Source of the DNA: Zingiber officinale
Taxonomy: Eukaryota; Streptophyta; Magnoliopsida; Zingiberales; Zingiberaceae
Direction of reading: 5' to 3'
Assembly: GCF_018446385.1 (NCBI RefSeq)
Contig: NC_055992.1
Span: 98,660,947 to 98,724,946 of the forward strand
DNA length: 64,000 bases
Shown here: piece after piece, positions 12,614 to 24,954 of the stretch
How the letters are laid out: each line of letters begins with the position of its first letter
Numbering within the stretch: position 1 is the stretch's first letter
Made by a program: the position numbers and the translations under genes
The notes under the pieces: generated by a model
What the model was told of the DNA's origin: nothing
Databases searched by the model: none
What the model saw: only the letters and a program-made list of their open reading frames with translations

Positions 12614-14574
12614 TGTTGGATTTTTCGGGCCGCGAAAATCGCTTTTCGCGTCGCGGAAACCCCGAAAGCCCCAGCCACCGGATCTCGTGCAAAGAAAAAC
12701 ATACGAAAAATTGAGTACGTGTTTAAAACTTCGATCTACAGTAGATCTATAAAAGAAAACTTTTATACCTTCGATGCGTGCCCTTTTCGTAATCTCGCAA
12801 GTCCAAGGTACGCCGGATCTCGAAGTTGTCAACGTAGACAACTCTCTAATGATATCCACACGAACAAGGTATGTTCTCTAACACACAAAGATGGAGAAGA
12901 GAGTACCCCAAGTGTGCTAGCACTTTCTAGGGCTCTCGGATAGGATTTGGAAGAGAGAAAAGAGAGAAAGCGAAAAGGAATCTTATACACTCACTAGTAG
13001 TATCCTCCTTTGTGACCTTCACTTTCTCTATTCTCTTGGAACACAACTCACATATCTTCACCCTCCATGAAACCCTACGGCAACAGTAGTAAGGAGGAGG
13101 AAGAAGCTAAGGAAGAAGATGAAGCATTAACACACATCAATTGCCACAAAAACAAAACCTCCTTTTGCATTAGTGTGGCCGGCCACACCATTGTAACCTC
13201 CCCATTTAATGTGGCCGACCACATTAAATGGAATGGGAGGTGTAACCTCCATGAGGTGGCACACCTCATGAGGTGGAGATGATGTGGCTGCCATGTAGGA
13301 TGAGTCATCCTCCATGAAGTGGCAATACATCAAGTCAAACTTGATGTTTCAACTTCCCATTTGGTCAAGTCAAAATTGACCAATTTTTCTTCCTTGTTGA
13401 GTTGAATCCAACCTTTGACTCAAGTCAATTTCAATCTAATGAATCTCAATTCATTAATATAAATTGACTCAATAAATCAAATTTAAATTAAACTCATTCA
13501 ACAATTGAATCTAATTGAGTCTAACTCAATAAGTCTAATTTAAATCAATCCGAATCCAATTGGTTCATCATATGAACCTAATCTCCATCCACTTATTCTT
13601 TGTGTGTGACCCAATAGGTTCTTGTAACGTTGGCAATGTTTCTAAACTCCTTTAAAAACATAAGCAATGAGCGGCATCTAGCAATGCATCATTGCTACCC
13701 AAGTTACAAGAAATGTTGAGATCCAACATCACCTTGTGACTACTAATTGTGACTCCTCACAATATATGACAAGTGTCTTTCTATCCTAGACATCTAGATT
13801 GGTCAATGTGAGGCATAGACCGTGTCATCCTCTGACCAATCTAAATCTTGAACTCCAAGTAGACTCACTAAATCAAATGAGCTCAATATCCTATATTTAC
13901 TCATTTGGGCATGGCCATGCACTTCGTGGTCTCACTCTATCAAGAATACCAATGTCGCTCCCGTCATATGGGAGGGATAGATCCCATCTACATCACTCAC
14001 ATCCCTCTGCATAATTCGTTATATACCCAGTAATCGCCTTTATAGTCCACCCAGTTACGGGTGACGTTTGACGAAACCAAAGTACATAACTCCTTATGTA
14101 GGGATCTATGGTGACTTCAGGTCTAAGGACTAGTAGTCATACTAATAGCCACATGAGAAAGTATATGACACTCATATAACGATCCATGATACTTTCTCAT
14201 AGCGGGTCATTCAGTATACATTCTCCAATGCATACCCATGTGTCAACTTGATATCTTCATATCCATGACTTGTGAGATCAAGTCATCGAGTTGACCTACA
14301 TGCTAGTCTTATTGCATTAACATTGTCCCTGAATGTTAATACTTGACTAGGAATGATTAAGAGTAGTGTTCCCTATATCATCTCACTATCGATTCAACCA
14401 ATCGATTGATATAGGTAAGAACCTTCTACTCAAGGACATTATTATACTTAGTTTATTTGGCACCAATACAAGTAAGTATAATAACCAAACAAATACCTTT
14501 ATTAATATAAAAATATGATACAATAAGTCCATAATACAATCATCAAATAATTGGCTCTAGGGCTCTAGCTAACA
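12614..14574 (-). repeat. Element A 5' LTR
   Basis: Partner of 5636-7596, same length. Starts TGTTGGATTTTTCGGG and ends CTCTAGCTAACA, followed by AAAAT. Confidence 0.93.
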
Positions 14575-14579
14575 AAAAT

Positions 14580-16240
14580 GTCGGCTAGATTTATATAGTT
14601 TGCTAAACTAAGATCTACCACCAAATGAGTTATTTGTTCTGCAGATTTGATTAAAGCTAGCATTTAGGTTGAGAAACTGCAATGGTGACTAATACGGTAT
14701 GTTGTGAGGGGTTCCAAAAGTAATGTGGGGTTGATAGTCAAGATGATGTAATAGTCAAAGATAAAGTGATGTGATGATCAAAGCTAAGGTGATATGATAG
14801 CTTCATGGGCAAGACTCCCGAATAAACTCGGGTGACCCTATAGCTGGCCGAACTTATAGGGCCCAACCCCCACTACTCATGGGTAAGACTCCCAGCATAA
14901 ACCAGGTGGTCCAGAGCTGGCCAAACCTACGAGGCTTAGCTCTCTACTTTTCATGAGCAAGACTCCAGCATAAACCTGGGCATACCTAAAGCTAGTCGGA
15001 CCTAGAGGGCTTAGCTCCCCACATCTCATGGACAAGGCTCCCAACATAAACCCGAGCGACTCTATAGCCGACCGGAGTTACGTGCTTAACTCCCCACTTT
15101 TCATGGGCAAGACTCGCAGCATAAACCCGAGTGATCCTATAACCGGCCGGAGCTACGAGCTTAACTCCCCACTTCTCATGGGCAAGGCTCCCAGCATAAA
15201 CTCGGGCGGTTTTAGAACCGGTCGGACCTACGAGACTCAACTCCTCACTTCTCATGGGCAAGACTCCTAGCATAAACCCGGACGACCATAGAGCTACTTG
15301 GACTTACGGGGCTTAGTTCCTTACTCCTCATGAACAAAACTCCCAGCATAAACTCAAGCAACTTTATAGCCTGCCGAAGCTACAGGCTTTGCTCCCCACT
15401 TCTCGTGGGTAAAGCTCTCAACATAAACCAGGGCGGTCCTATAGAGGGCAGGATCTATGGGTCTCATCTCCTCACTTCTAATGGGCAAGACTAGCAACAC
15501 ATACCTCCGAAGCTCAACTCCCCACTTCTCATGGGCATGACTCCCAGTATAAATCCAATCGGCCCTAGAACCGGTCAGACCTCCTCTAGGAGACAACATT
15601 GTTAGAGAATCGTAACAACCTGTCAAAGAATAACAGGTACTTGCTAGAGAATATTCTTCTACTCTGTCACATACGCGCAATGGAACCTTCCTTTACCTAT
15701 AGGAAGATTGTCGTACATCCTCTACCACTCAACATATTCTGGCTCCTGACATTCTTTGATGTCTCATTATTACCGAGGTTATGAGAGGCGGTATAAAAAG
15801 AGGTCATCTCAGTTGGCCAAGTATGTATGCACATTTACACACATCCACATTATTATTCTATTATTCATCTTCTTCTTCATTTTTAGCTCGGCTATCATTC
15901 TGACTTGAGTGTTGGAGTGCTTGTGTTAGGGAGTCCCTCCCTAATTGTCACTCTAATATTATCATTGGCTCTGTCTGTGTCTGTGGCATACGCAACTCCC
16001 AGCTCAAAGCCTTTCCTCTGTCAACACTCCTGCTACCTCGCCGATCACCCATCTACTTAGTTTCCAGACGGGATCAACGACCGAAAGAGAAAAGGGGTAT
16101 GCTCTCTATTTGGAGAAATAGTTCTTTTGTTCATTCCTAAATATTGAAATTCGTCTTAGGGTTTTTGGTTAGGATCTCCATATTTACAATTAGAATGCCA
16201 TTTTGTTACAATTGATTTTGATACTCCATTTGCTATTGAC
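14580..16240 (+). mobile_element. Tat-type (Ty3) LTR remnant
   Basis: A U3-like block made of a 75-bp minisatellite (own entry) is followed by a TATA-like box (gcggtataaaaagagg, around 15790-15805). Next comes a U5-like segment with ctgacttgagtgttggagtg and ccctccctaattgtcactc (15900-15960), typical of Tat/Ogre-type LTRs in plants. No flanking gag or second LTR is visible, so it is a solo or truncated LTR. Ends are uncertain. Confidence 0.55.
14805..15590. repeat. Minisatellite, about 75-bp unit, about 11 copies
   Basis: Each unit begins like catgggcaagactcccag, followed by cataaacc, and ends like cttaactccccacttct. Units start near 14809, 14879, 14954, 15028, 15103, 15178, 15254, 15329, 15403, 15479 (shortened) and 15528. 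Copies are diverged. It opens short frames on both strands that are only repeat translations. Confidence 0.85.
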
Positions 16241-16513
16241 TAGATGCAAAAACATGCTAAACACACTTTGTTAAATGTTCTGCTCCTATCAATCTGTCAG
16301 ATCGTCTAAACAAGTTCTTCGATGGGCCTTGGGATCTGTTGAGATTCTCTTTGGTCGTCATTGCCCAAAATGGTAAAGTTATGGAGGATTATTGAAGCTC
16401 TTGGAAAGATTTACATACATCAACACCACCATTTACCCTCCTCCCTCTTACTTAAGTTCCCCTCCAATTGGTTCATCACTTGATAAGATTCTTGTAACAG
16501 TTTATCTCATTCT
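16240..16513 (+). pseudogene. Cellulose synthase (CesA) pseudogene, left part
   Basis: From about 16268 the translation follows plant CesA downstream of the catalytic domain: [10 protein letters not shown] (16289-16318), then after frameshifts the equivalents of [25 protein letters not shown] and a region before transmembrane helix 5. It is cut at 16513 by Element B (TSD ATTCT 16509-16513) and resumes at 20088. No intron is evident across the recognisable stretch, which suggests a processed copy, but I cannot place the parent gene's introns with certainty. Multiple frameshifts; non-functional. Confidence 0.75.
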
Positions 16514-19500
16514 TGTTGGGTTTTTTGGGCCGTGAAAACCGTTTTTTCGCGTCACGGAAACCCCGAAACTCCCTAGCCAACGGATCCGTGCAAAGACAAA
16601 TTTTTCGAAAAACTACGAGTACGAGTTTACCTAGATCTACACTTAGATCTACAAGGGAAAAAGTTTATACCTTTGAAGCGAAGCCCTTCGCAATCCCGCA
16701 AGTCCAAGGTACGCCGGATCTCAAGATTGTCAACGTAGACAATCCTCTAGAAGTATCCACACGAACAAGATGTGTTCTCTAACACTCAAGGATGGAGAAG
16801 AGAACACCACAAGTGTGCTAGCACTTCTTGATGCTCTCGGATAGGATTGGAAGATGAAGAAAGGAAAAGAAGAGAACACACTCTTCTAAAAACTCTATGT
16901 GACTTTCACTAACCTTTCTTCTTGAATTAGATTCACTCACCTTTCTTCTTCCTTGCTTGAAACCCACGGCAACAGTAGCAAAGGAGGAGGAAGAACCCAA
17001 GGAAGAAGATGCAACAATAAACACACATCAATGCCATAAAACAAAACCTCTCCACAATCATTAGTGTGGCCAACCACATATTGTAACCCCCTCATTTAAT
17101 GTGGCCGACCACATTAAGTGAATGGGATGTGTAACCTCCATGAGGTGGCACACCATAATAAGGTGGAGATGATGTGGCAAGATTAGTCATGTCATGTAGG
17201 ATGAGTCAACCTTCATGATGTGGCAATACATCAATTCAAACTTGATGTTTCAACTTCCATTTGGTCAAGTCAAAATTGACCAATTTTTTTCCTTGTTGAG
17301 TTAAATCCAACCTTTGATTCAAGTCAATTTTTAATTTAATAAATCTCAATTCATTAATATAAATTGACTCAATGAATCAAATTTAAATTAGACTCATTCA
17401 ACAATTGAATCTAATTGAGTCTAACTCAATAAGTCTAATTTGAATTAATCCGAATCTAATCTTTGGTGCATCATATGAACCTAATCCAATTGGTTCATCA
17501 TATGAACCTAATCTCCATCCACTTGTTCTTTGTGTGTGACCCAATAGGTTCTTGTAACGTTGACAATGTTTCTAAACTCCTTTAGAAACATAAGCAATGA
17601 GCGGCATCTAGCAATACATCATTGCTACCCAAGTTACAAGAATGTTGAGATCCAACATCACCTTGTGACTATTAATTGTGACTCCTCACAATATATGACA
17701 AGTGTCCTTCTATCCTAGACATCTAGATTGATCAATGTGAGGCATAGACCGTGTCATCCTCTGATCAATCTAAATCCTGAACTACAAGTAGACTCACTAA
17801 ATCAAATGAGCTCAATATCTCATATTGACTCATTTGGGCATGACCATACATTTCGTGGTCTCACTCTATCAAGAATACCGATGTCTCTCCCGTCATATAG
17901 GAGGGATAGATCCCATCTACATTACTCACATCCCTCCGCATAATTTGTTACATACCCAGTAATCGCCTTTATAGTCCACCCAGTTATGGGTGACGTTTGA
18001 CGAAACCAAAGTACATAACTCCTTATGTAGGGATCCATGGTGACTTCAGGTCTAAGGACTAGTAGTCATACTAATAGTCACATGAGAAAGTATATGACAC
18101 TCATATAACGATCCATGATACTTTTTCATGGCGAGTCATTCAGTATACATTCTCTAATGCATACCCATGTGTCAACTTGATATCTCTATATCCATGACTT
18201 GTGAGATCAAGTCATCGAGTTGACCTACATGCTAGTCTTATTGCATTAACATTGTCTCTGAATGTTAATACTCGACTAGGAATGATTAAGAGTAGTGTTC
18301 CCTATATCATCTCACTATCGGTTCAACTAACCGATTGATATAGGTGAGAACCTTCTACTCAAAGACGCTATTATACTTAGTTTATTTGGCACCAATACAG
18401 GTAAGTATAATAACCAAAATAAATGCCTTTATTTATATAAAAATATGATACAACAAGTCCATAATACAATCATCAAATGATTGGCTCTAGGGCTCTAACT
18501 AACAATCTCCCACTAGCACTAGTGCCAATCAGTGTAGGCTCTAAGCCCTAAAGACCTAGTGTGACCATCATGCTTCCTCTGTGCCAAAGCCTTGGTCAAG
18601 GGATCTGCGATGTTAGCCTCTGTAGGTACTCTGCAAATCTTCACATCAACCTTCACATCTTGTAACCCCCTCATTTAATGTGGCCGGCCACATTAAGTGA
18701 ATGGGATGTGTAACATCCATGAGGTGGCACACCATAATAAGGTGGAGATGATGTGGCAAGATTAGTCATGCCATGTAGGATGAGTCAACCTTCATGATGT
18801 GGCAATACATCAAGTCAAACTTGATGTTTCAACTTCCATTTGGTCAAGTCAAAATTGACCAATTTTCTTCCTTGTTGAGTTAAATCCAACCTTTGATTCA
18901 AGTCAATTTTTAATTTAATCAATCTCAATTCATTAATATAAATTGACTCAATGAATCAAATTTAAATTAGACTCATTCAACAATTGAATCTAATTGAGTC
19001 TAACTCAATAAGTCTAATTTGAATTAATCCGAATCCAATCTTTGGTACATCATATGAACCTAATTCAATTGGTTCATCATATGAACCTAATCTCCATCCA
19101 CTTGTTCTTTGTGTGTGACCCAATAGGTTCTTGTAACGCTGGCAATGTTTCTAAACTCTTTTAGAAACATAAGCAATAAGCGGTATCTAGCAATACATCA
19201 TTGCTACCCAAGTTACAAGAATGTTGAGATCCAACATCACCTTGTGACTACTAATTATGACTCCTCACAATATATGACAAGTATCCTTCTATCCTAGACA
19301 TCTAGATTGATCAATGTGAGGCATAGACCGTGTCATCCTCTAATCAATCTAAATTCTGAACTCCAAGTAGACTCACTAAATCAAATGAGCTCAATATCTC
19401 ATATTGACTCATTTGGGCATGACCATGCACTTCGTGGTCTCACTCTATCAAGAATACCGATGTCTCTCCTGTCATATAGGAGGGATATATCTCATCTACA

Positions 19501-20082
19501 TCACTCACATCCCTCCGCATAATTTGTTACATACCCAATAATCGCCTTTATAGTCCCTCAGTTACAGGTGACGTTTGACGAAACCAAAGTACATAACTCC
19601 TTATGTAGGGATCCATGGTGACTTCAGGTCTAAGGACTAGTAGTCATACTAATAGTCACATGAGAAAGTATATGACACTCATATAACGATCCATGATACT
19701 TTCTCATGGCGGGTCATTCAGTATACATTCTCTAATGCATACCCATGTGTCAACTTGATATCTCTATATCCATGATTTGTGAGATCAAGTCATCGAGTTG
19801 ACCTACATGCTAGTCTTATTGCATTAACATTGTCCCTGAATGTTAATACTCGACTAGGAATGATTAAGAGTAGTGTTCCCTATATCATCTCACTATCGGT
19901 TCAACTAACCGATTGATATAGGTGAGAACCTTCTACTCAAGGATGCTATTATACTTAGTTTATTTGACACCAATACAAGTAAGTATAATAACCAAAACAA
20001 ATGTCTTTATTTATATAAGAATATGATACAACAAGTCCATAATACAATCATCAAATGATTGGCTCTAGGGCTCTAACTAACA
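16514..20082 (-). mobile_element. Element B: internally deleted copy of the Element A family
   Basis: Left LTR 16514-18504 (TGTTGG...TAACA) is closely similar to the Element A LTR. It is followed by about 150 bp of the 3' internal region (18505-18652, matching the end of Element A RNase H), then directly by an LTR copy lacking its first ~560 bp, ending TAACA at 20082. The flanks carry the TSD ATTCT (16509-16513 and 20083-20087). Everything from mid-RNase H to within the 5' LTR is therefore deleted. The junction near 18652-18660 lies in similar short sequence (cttcacatc / cacatcttgtaac). Confidence 0.9.
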
Positions 20083-20525
20083 ATTCTTTATTCTAGAAAC
20101 CACTATGAAAAATTTGGGATTCTTATTCTAACTCCACTCTATTGCAACATTAGTAATGATGCAAGCATTTGGTTTATTTCTCTCTTTATTTCCATTTTTG
20201 CCACAGGTATTCTAGAAATGCATTAGAGTGGAGTTTGATTCAATGAATGGCCGAGGAACGAGTAGTTTTGGATCATCGGTGGTGTCTCATCTCATCTCTT
20301 TGTTGTCTTCCAAGGTCTTTCTCAAAGTTCTTGCTGGTATTGACACCAACTTCACTATTACATCCAAAGCATTTGATGAAGATGGTGACTTTGCCTTTTG
20401 GGTGATTATTCACTTGTACCCCTTCCTCAAGGGTCTTAAGGGGAGGCAGAACCCCACACCGACGATTGTTGTGGTTCATTTTCTTCTTTGTTGTGGGTCT
20501 GAATCTGGGGTGACGCTTGGGGTGG
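20083..20525 (+). pseudogene. Cellulose synthase (CesA) pseudogene, right part
   Basis: Continues the CesA C-terminus: NISNDASIWFISLFISIFAT then GILEM (20130-20225), with stops and frameshifts through the SGV...NEWPRNE...FWIIGGVS segment, then [24 protein letters not shown] joined directly to [21 protein letters not shown] and PTIVVV (about 20325-20475). About 48 codons, covering the usual ELYLFKWTT...GKLF transmembrane stretch, are missing between these blocks. The end SFSSLLWV matches the last helix in another frame. Clear pseudogene of a plasma-membrane cellulose synthase subunit. Confidence 0.9.
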
Positions 20526-20530
20526 GCAGG

Positions 20531-20654
20531 CAGGGCACCAGCCTAGGGCCCCACGTTGAATGGGATCCCAATTAATTTATTTTAGTATATTATGTTACGT
20601 CAGAAATTGTTAGTAATTAGATGACCCAATACAATTGAATTTAGTGTCAAGTCC

Positions 20655-20706
<52 letters not shown>

Positions 20707-21942
20707 CTTTTCGTGGACTGAAAACCCTACTTCTTCGAAAAGTGAAAACACACACACAAATTTGGAGTAAAAGAAATTCCAGAGGACTAGAACTGTAAGA
20801 ATTCAAAATCTCTCATTTTTCTTCTTTGCTCTTGCCTTTTGGTGGAGTCGTGGAGCTGTGGAGGAGTGGAGCAGAGGAGCACCGAAAGCACCACTGGTTA
20901 GTAGCCAGTAGGCCCGTAAATTTGTTTGCCTTGCACTTTTTTGGAGCATTGAAAGTCTGAAATCATTTGCTTGCCTATTGCCTAATTGTCTTGCATTTTT
21001 TTTTTTTGCTTTTGTGCTTTTTTTAATCCATTGTTATGTTGTTAGTACTTAGTTGGCCCATATACTATGGTCCAGTATATCAACAAAGTTTTCTATTATA
21101 TTTGTTGATGTTTTACAATATAATCAATCATTAAGAAATCAAATTATCACTTTTGTCTTATTGTGCTTGTACTTGGTGTAGTAGAATTTAAAGAAAAATG
21201 ATGCCTAAAAAAATACTCTTTTGAAAGTGCTAAAAGGAAAAAAAAAAAGTAAATAGAAAAGAAGATGACTCAATTAATGAAATGTTCCATAGATAAATTT
21301 ATTTGAAGGAAATGAAAACTGTCCAAGAAAATTGGATTGACAATTTAAATAATCAGAGGGCACAAGAAAATCATTCTGAAGAACATATAGAAGATGTGTA
21401 TGTTGCAAACATGGATATGGATCAAGATAAAAATAATAATGAAGAAAATGAAAACATAGATCATTCTCTCAATATATTTGATCAAAGAGTTTGAGATGAC
21501 TTTGATACAAAAATGAGGGTTATACTCATTGAAAAATGCCCAATTAGAGAGGTTAATTTTGAATACCCTCATGATGAACTTGGTAGACAATTTTCCTCAA
21601 AGCATTATAATAATGTGCTTCCAAACAAAACAAGTCATGGAAGAAGCTGACTAGTTTATTCAAGAGTTAGATAAAGTATTTTGTTTATGTTGTAAACTTT
21701 TCAAAATACTGCAATCATGAAGTCAATTAGCAAAAGAAGGATCTAGAGATTGGAAACATCTAAGTGAGAAGTTTAGAGAACACGAATAATGTAGTGAACA
21801 TCTTGCTAATTTAAGATTCATGGTGAAGTTACAGGTGAGATTAAGAAAAAAATAAAACAATTGACAAAGAATTGCATGAATAGATTAAAAATTAAACATA
21901 CTGTTGGAGAGGAGTTTTGACAAGAATTGTAGCAGTAGTAAA
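20531..21942 (+). pseudogene. hAT transposase (TTF-type zinc finger family), N-terminal part
   Basis: An open stretch at 21309-21494 (ENWIDNLNNQRAQEN, then an acidic Asn/Asp-rich part) runs into shifted frames with DDFDTKMRVILIEKCPIREV, NFEYPHDELGRQFSSKHYNN, VLPNKTSHGR, SRDWKHLSEKFREH and HWRGVLTRIVAVV. This order is typical of the plant hAT transposases that carry a TTF/ZMYM-type zinc finger and DUF4371. A candidate terminal repeat starts at 20531 (cagggcaccagcctaggg). The gene is cut at 21942 by Element C and resumes at 38417. Confidence 0.78.
20655..20704. repeat. (AT)n microsatellite
   Basis: An almost perfect run of about 25 AT dinucleotides. Confidence 0.97.
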
Positions 21943-22954
21943 TGTTGGAGCAATCCCGATGGTCTGTGCGACCATGTGTTTTGGTGTTTGGGGAAAGAGT
22001 TTAAGTTAGGTTCACCCTTGTTATTTGATATGTGTATATGAGTGTGCAAGTTTACAGGATACACATATGACGTAGCTTGATGGCTTCGGATCCGGTGAAG
22101 GATGGAGCATCCGAGGGACCATGGGCAAGGCAACAGGACAAGGGTCGAGGGAAGCGACTTCGAGGCATACGCGAAGGATGACATTGGGGATGAGCCGCGG
22201 ACTTGGATGCATCCGAGGGATGAGAGCCGAAGGAAGTAGGCTTGAAGGCTAAAGGTCAAGGCTACAATGAAGGGTCAAGTGAGTCGTGAGGGTACGAGTG
22301 CATGAGAGATTGTACTCAGGGTAAAATCCTAGGTTTAGGGTTTTACTGTAGCAGTTACTGTAGCAGTCAACTGGTAAAAACATTAGTTGACCGGTGTAGT
22401 CGACTGTGAGTGAACAAAATGCTTCTATTTGCTCAACCAGTGTGGAGCAGTCGACTAGTATCGAGCCGTTGGGATATAACGGTCGAATTTCCACAGAGGG
22501 CAGTTGACTGATGGTTTTAGCAGTCGATTGGTAGGAGGAGTTTTCCAACCAACGACCTATATAACCAAGCCTTGGGAGCTTGGTTAAGGTTGATGAAATT
22601 AGTGGTGGTAAATCCTAATTAGTAGTCTACTAGTTCTCAGGTGCTTGTGAGTGTTGTGGTGAGGTTTCTCCACCCACAAGGAGCTACTTGAGATAGTCAG
22701 AGTTTGCCGGAGGATAATCCACCGACGGATAGGGATCGCCCACCTTACGGACAGCCGTGGAGTAGGAGTCCTAATATCTGAATCACGTTACATTGACGTG
22801 TATTGGTTTACGTTCTTTCATTTAGTATTTAGCTTTCGTATTTGAGTTTGTATTATTGTATTTCCGCTTGCACAACTAACAAATACGTAGGAAGCATTCA
22901 ATTTGGGGGCGCCGTCTATCCAACCCCCTTCTAGCCGGCCACCGATCCCCTACA
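21943..22954 (+). repeat. Element C 5' LTR (1012 bp)
   Basis: Pairs with 37342-38411. Contains degenerate palindromes around GTCGAC (for example gcagtcgactagtatcg, gtagtcgactg) between about 22340 and 22530. The right LTR is longer (1070 bp), mainly because it has extra copies of this motif. Confidence 0.93.
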
Positions 22955-23010
22955 AGTGGAATTAGAGCAAGGGTGCTCTCCTTCGGACTAATCGCCGTGG
23001 AAGCAAGAAG

Positions 23011-23711
23011 ATGACCAACTTGATAGCACCTCCAAAGTTTGAAGGAGGAAGCCTTGGGGACATCACATTTTGGATGATGAAGATGGAAGCCTTCTTTGAC
23101 ACGGATTGGGACACCATGATGGTGTTTAAAGACCCGTTCGAAGTCCCAATAGACAAGAAGGGAAAAAGACTCCGACCACAACATTGGACGGAAGAGCAAA
23201 CCTCACGTTCGGAGGCAAACTCAAAGGTAATATCAATCTTAATAGATATATTGCCGTCTAATGTGATAAGTGGTGTAGGTGAATATAAGAACGCCCACGA
23301 TATGTGGAGCAAGGTGAAGATGATTCTACGGGAAGAATCTAAACCTACATAAAAAGAAGAAGAACCCAAGGAGATGGGTTTAATTGCTCAAGTTAAGGAG
23401 GAGCAAATGGAAGTTGAGTCACGCTCAACATCTGAGGAGGAAAAGGAAGATGAGATATCATCTACATCCTCAAGAATTGAAAAAAATTCCAAGACAAGTG
23501 AAGAAGAAGAAGAAGAAGTCTTGGAAGTGGTCAACCTAGCAAGCACCTCCACCGAAGTGAAGTCAAAGGACCACATAATTTGCTTTGGGTGCAATGAGAA
23601 GGGACACTACAAGAGTAGGTGTCCAATGGGTAAGAAGAAGGTAACTCCTAAACCCATTCAAGTTAATTTCAATACTAACAAGGGTTGTAGGAATGAAAAA
23701 ACCCAAGGAAG
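23011..23711 (+). pseudogene. Element C gag, N-terminal part with zinc knuckle
   Basis: Starts MTNLIAPPKFEGGSLGDITF, the usual copia gag opening. The frame is interrupted by a TAA at 23350-23352 (after EESKPT) and continues in the same frame with an acidic Glu/Ser-rich linker. It then has one CCHC zinc knuckle, CFGCNEKGHYKSRC (about 23581-23622), and a basic tail. Compared with gag of Element D, about 100 residues of the capsid-like region are absent. The frame is cut at 23712 by Element D. Gag would package the RNA into cytoplasmic particles. Confidence 0.85.
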
Positions 23712-24590
23712 TGTTAGGACCTTCGGATGGCTAGAGAGGGGGGGTGTGAATAGCCTCCACCAAAAACTCAATCAATTCCTCACAAAAGCTTGTTAGCACA
23801 GCGGAAATAAACAAAAAGAAAACTGATGCAAGGAAAGAAACACAACCCACAGCTTACACAAGTATGTACGAGGTTCGGGGATAACTTCCCCTACTCCTCG
23901 GCGTGTCCGTAAGGTGGACGATCCCTTGATCTTTCGGCTAAGTATTTCTCCTTCTCAGTGGAGTAACCTCTCCACAAAGTCTCGGAAAAGATTTGAAATG
24001 AAGCACAGGACTTACAGAATTTAGTGGCCAAAAGAAATGTACAATGAAACTTACAGCCACGAAGCAGAACGCTAAGACAGAAGGGATTCCTCAGCCAAGA
24101 GCTTAACAACACAGCACACTTGCTTCGGTCGACAGAGAGTTTTTCAAAAATCTTACCAAACCTCTCTTCTGCCTTCTTCTTATTCTGCTTCTTTCTCACT
24201 GTCTTCAGCCAGAGCCGAATCACTGTCACCTGTATCGAATCACTGCGACCAACTCAGGCGTCGCCAATCACTCTTCCTCCTCATCTGGTTCTCTAAACTC
24301 ACACCAATACCATCCATGGTCTTCACTGGTGTCTCTGAGCTCGAATCAATAAGCAAGGGTCAAGCTGTTGCCAACTGATCGCAGCCAGTAAACGTTGATG
24401 CTCCATTTGCACCATTTGCAGCGAAATACAGTAGAAAGAGCATTTGGTCTTTTTCTTCTGATGGAGCTTAATTTGAAATTAACCATTGGCACGACACCTG
24501 CAACCTGCAACTTAAAAATCTCACAGCAGATGATTTGATCAGGTGAATCAGAAATCGCAGAGAAACAGCAGAAGACAAACGACATCGTTG

Positions 24591-24907
24591 TGGATCGGTC
24601 ATCAGACCGATCCATAGCCTTCTGGACCGATCAGGACACATCCTGATCGGTCCGGGATAATTCTGATCGGTCTGTGGACCGATCAGCCTATAGGTGGATC
24701 GGTCCACAGACCGATCCCCTATAGTTTTCCAGAATCCATCGCTTCCTTCTGATCGGTCTGTAGACCGATCAGATAACCCACAAAAAGCTTCTGTGTGGTT
24801 ACTGATCGGTCACGAGACCGATCAGATGACCAATGTATCACTAGATCGGTCTGTCGACCGATCCAGACAACCAAAGTATCACTGGATCGGTCAATAGACC
24901 GATCCAA
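24591..24907. repeat. Array of eight imperfect palindromes, core GATCGGTC-n4-GACCGATC
   Basis: Eight hairpin-forming units such as ctgatcggtctgtagaccgatcag, with loops of 3-5 bases and spacers of roughly 10-35 bases. Present in both LTRs of Element D (second copy 34250-34587), with a related array at 27551-27865. All are within Element D. Confidence 0.9.
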
Positions 24908-24954
24908 TGCTTCTGTTTGTTTTAGAGCTTCCCAGCCCTAAACCCTAACCCCTT

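Larger units (their letters stand above)
5636..14574 (-). mobile_element. Element A: complete Ty1/copia LTR retrotransposon
   Basis: Two 1961-bp direct repeats (5636-7596 and 12614-14574) begin TGTTGG and end TAACA. They are flanked by the 5-bp target duplication AAAAT (5631-5635 and 14575-14579). The minus-strand primer binding site (TGGTATCAGAGCC, complement of initiator tRNA-Met) abuts the inner edge of the right LTR, and a purine tract (GCTAGTGGGAGAT on the minus strand) abuts the left LTR, so transcription runs right to left. Gene order gag-PR-INT-RT-RH is Ty1/copia. The LTR pair differs at roughly 40 positions by eye (about 2 percent), many of them C/T or G/A, so insertion is fairly recent. 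The coding region is defective (separate entries). Confidence 0.95.

Noticed and set aside
20523..20538. Target site duplication for the hAT element
   Set aside because: The 8 bp on the left (20523-20530) and on the right (40288-40295) do not match, so the hAT ends remain provisional.
23891..24615. 112- and 89-codon minus-strand frames in the Element D LTR (repeated at 33412-34274)
   Set aside because: Located between LTR end and palindrome array with no motif; duplicated only because LTRs are duplicated.
24694..24907. Open frames rich in DRSxDRS on both strands
   Set aside because: They are translations of the palindrome array, present on both strands, and stop at the array edges.
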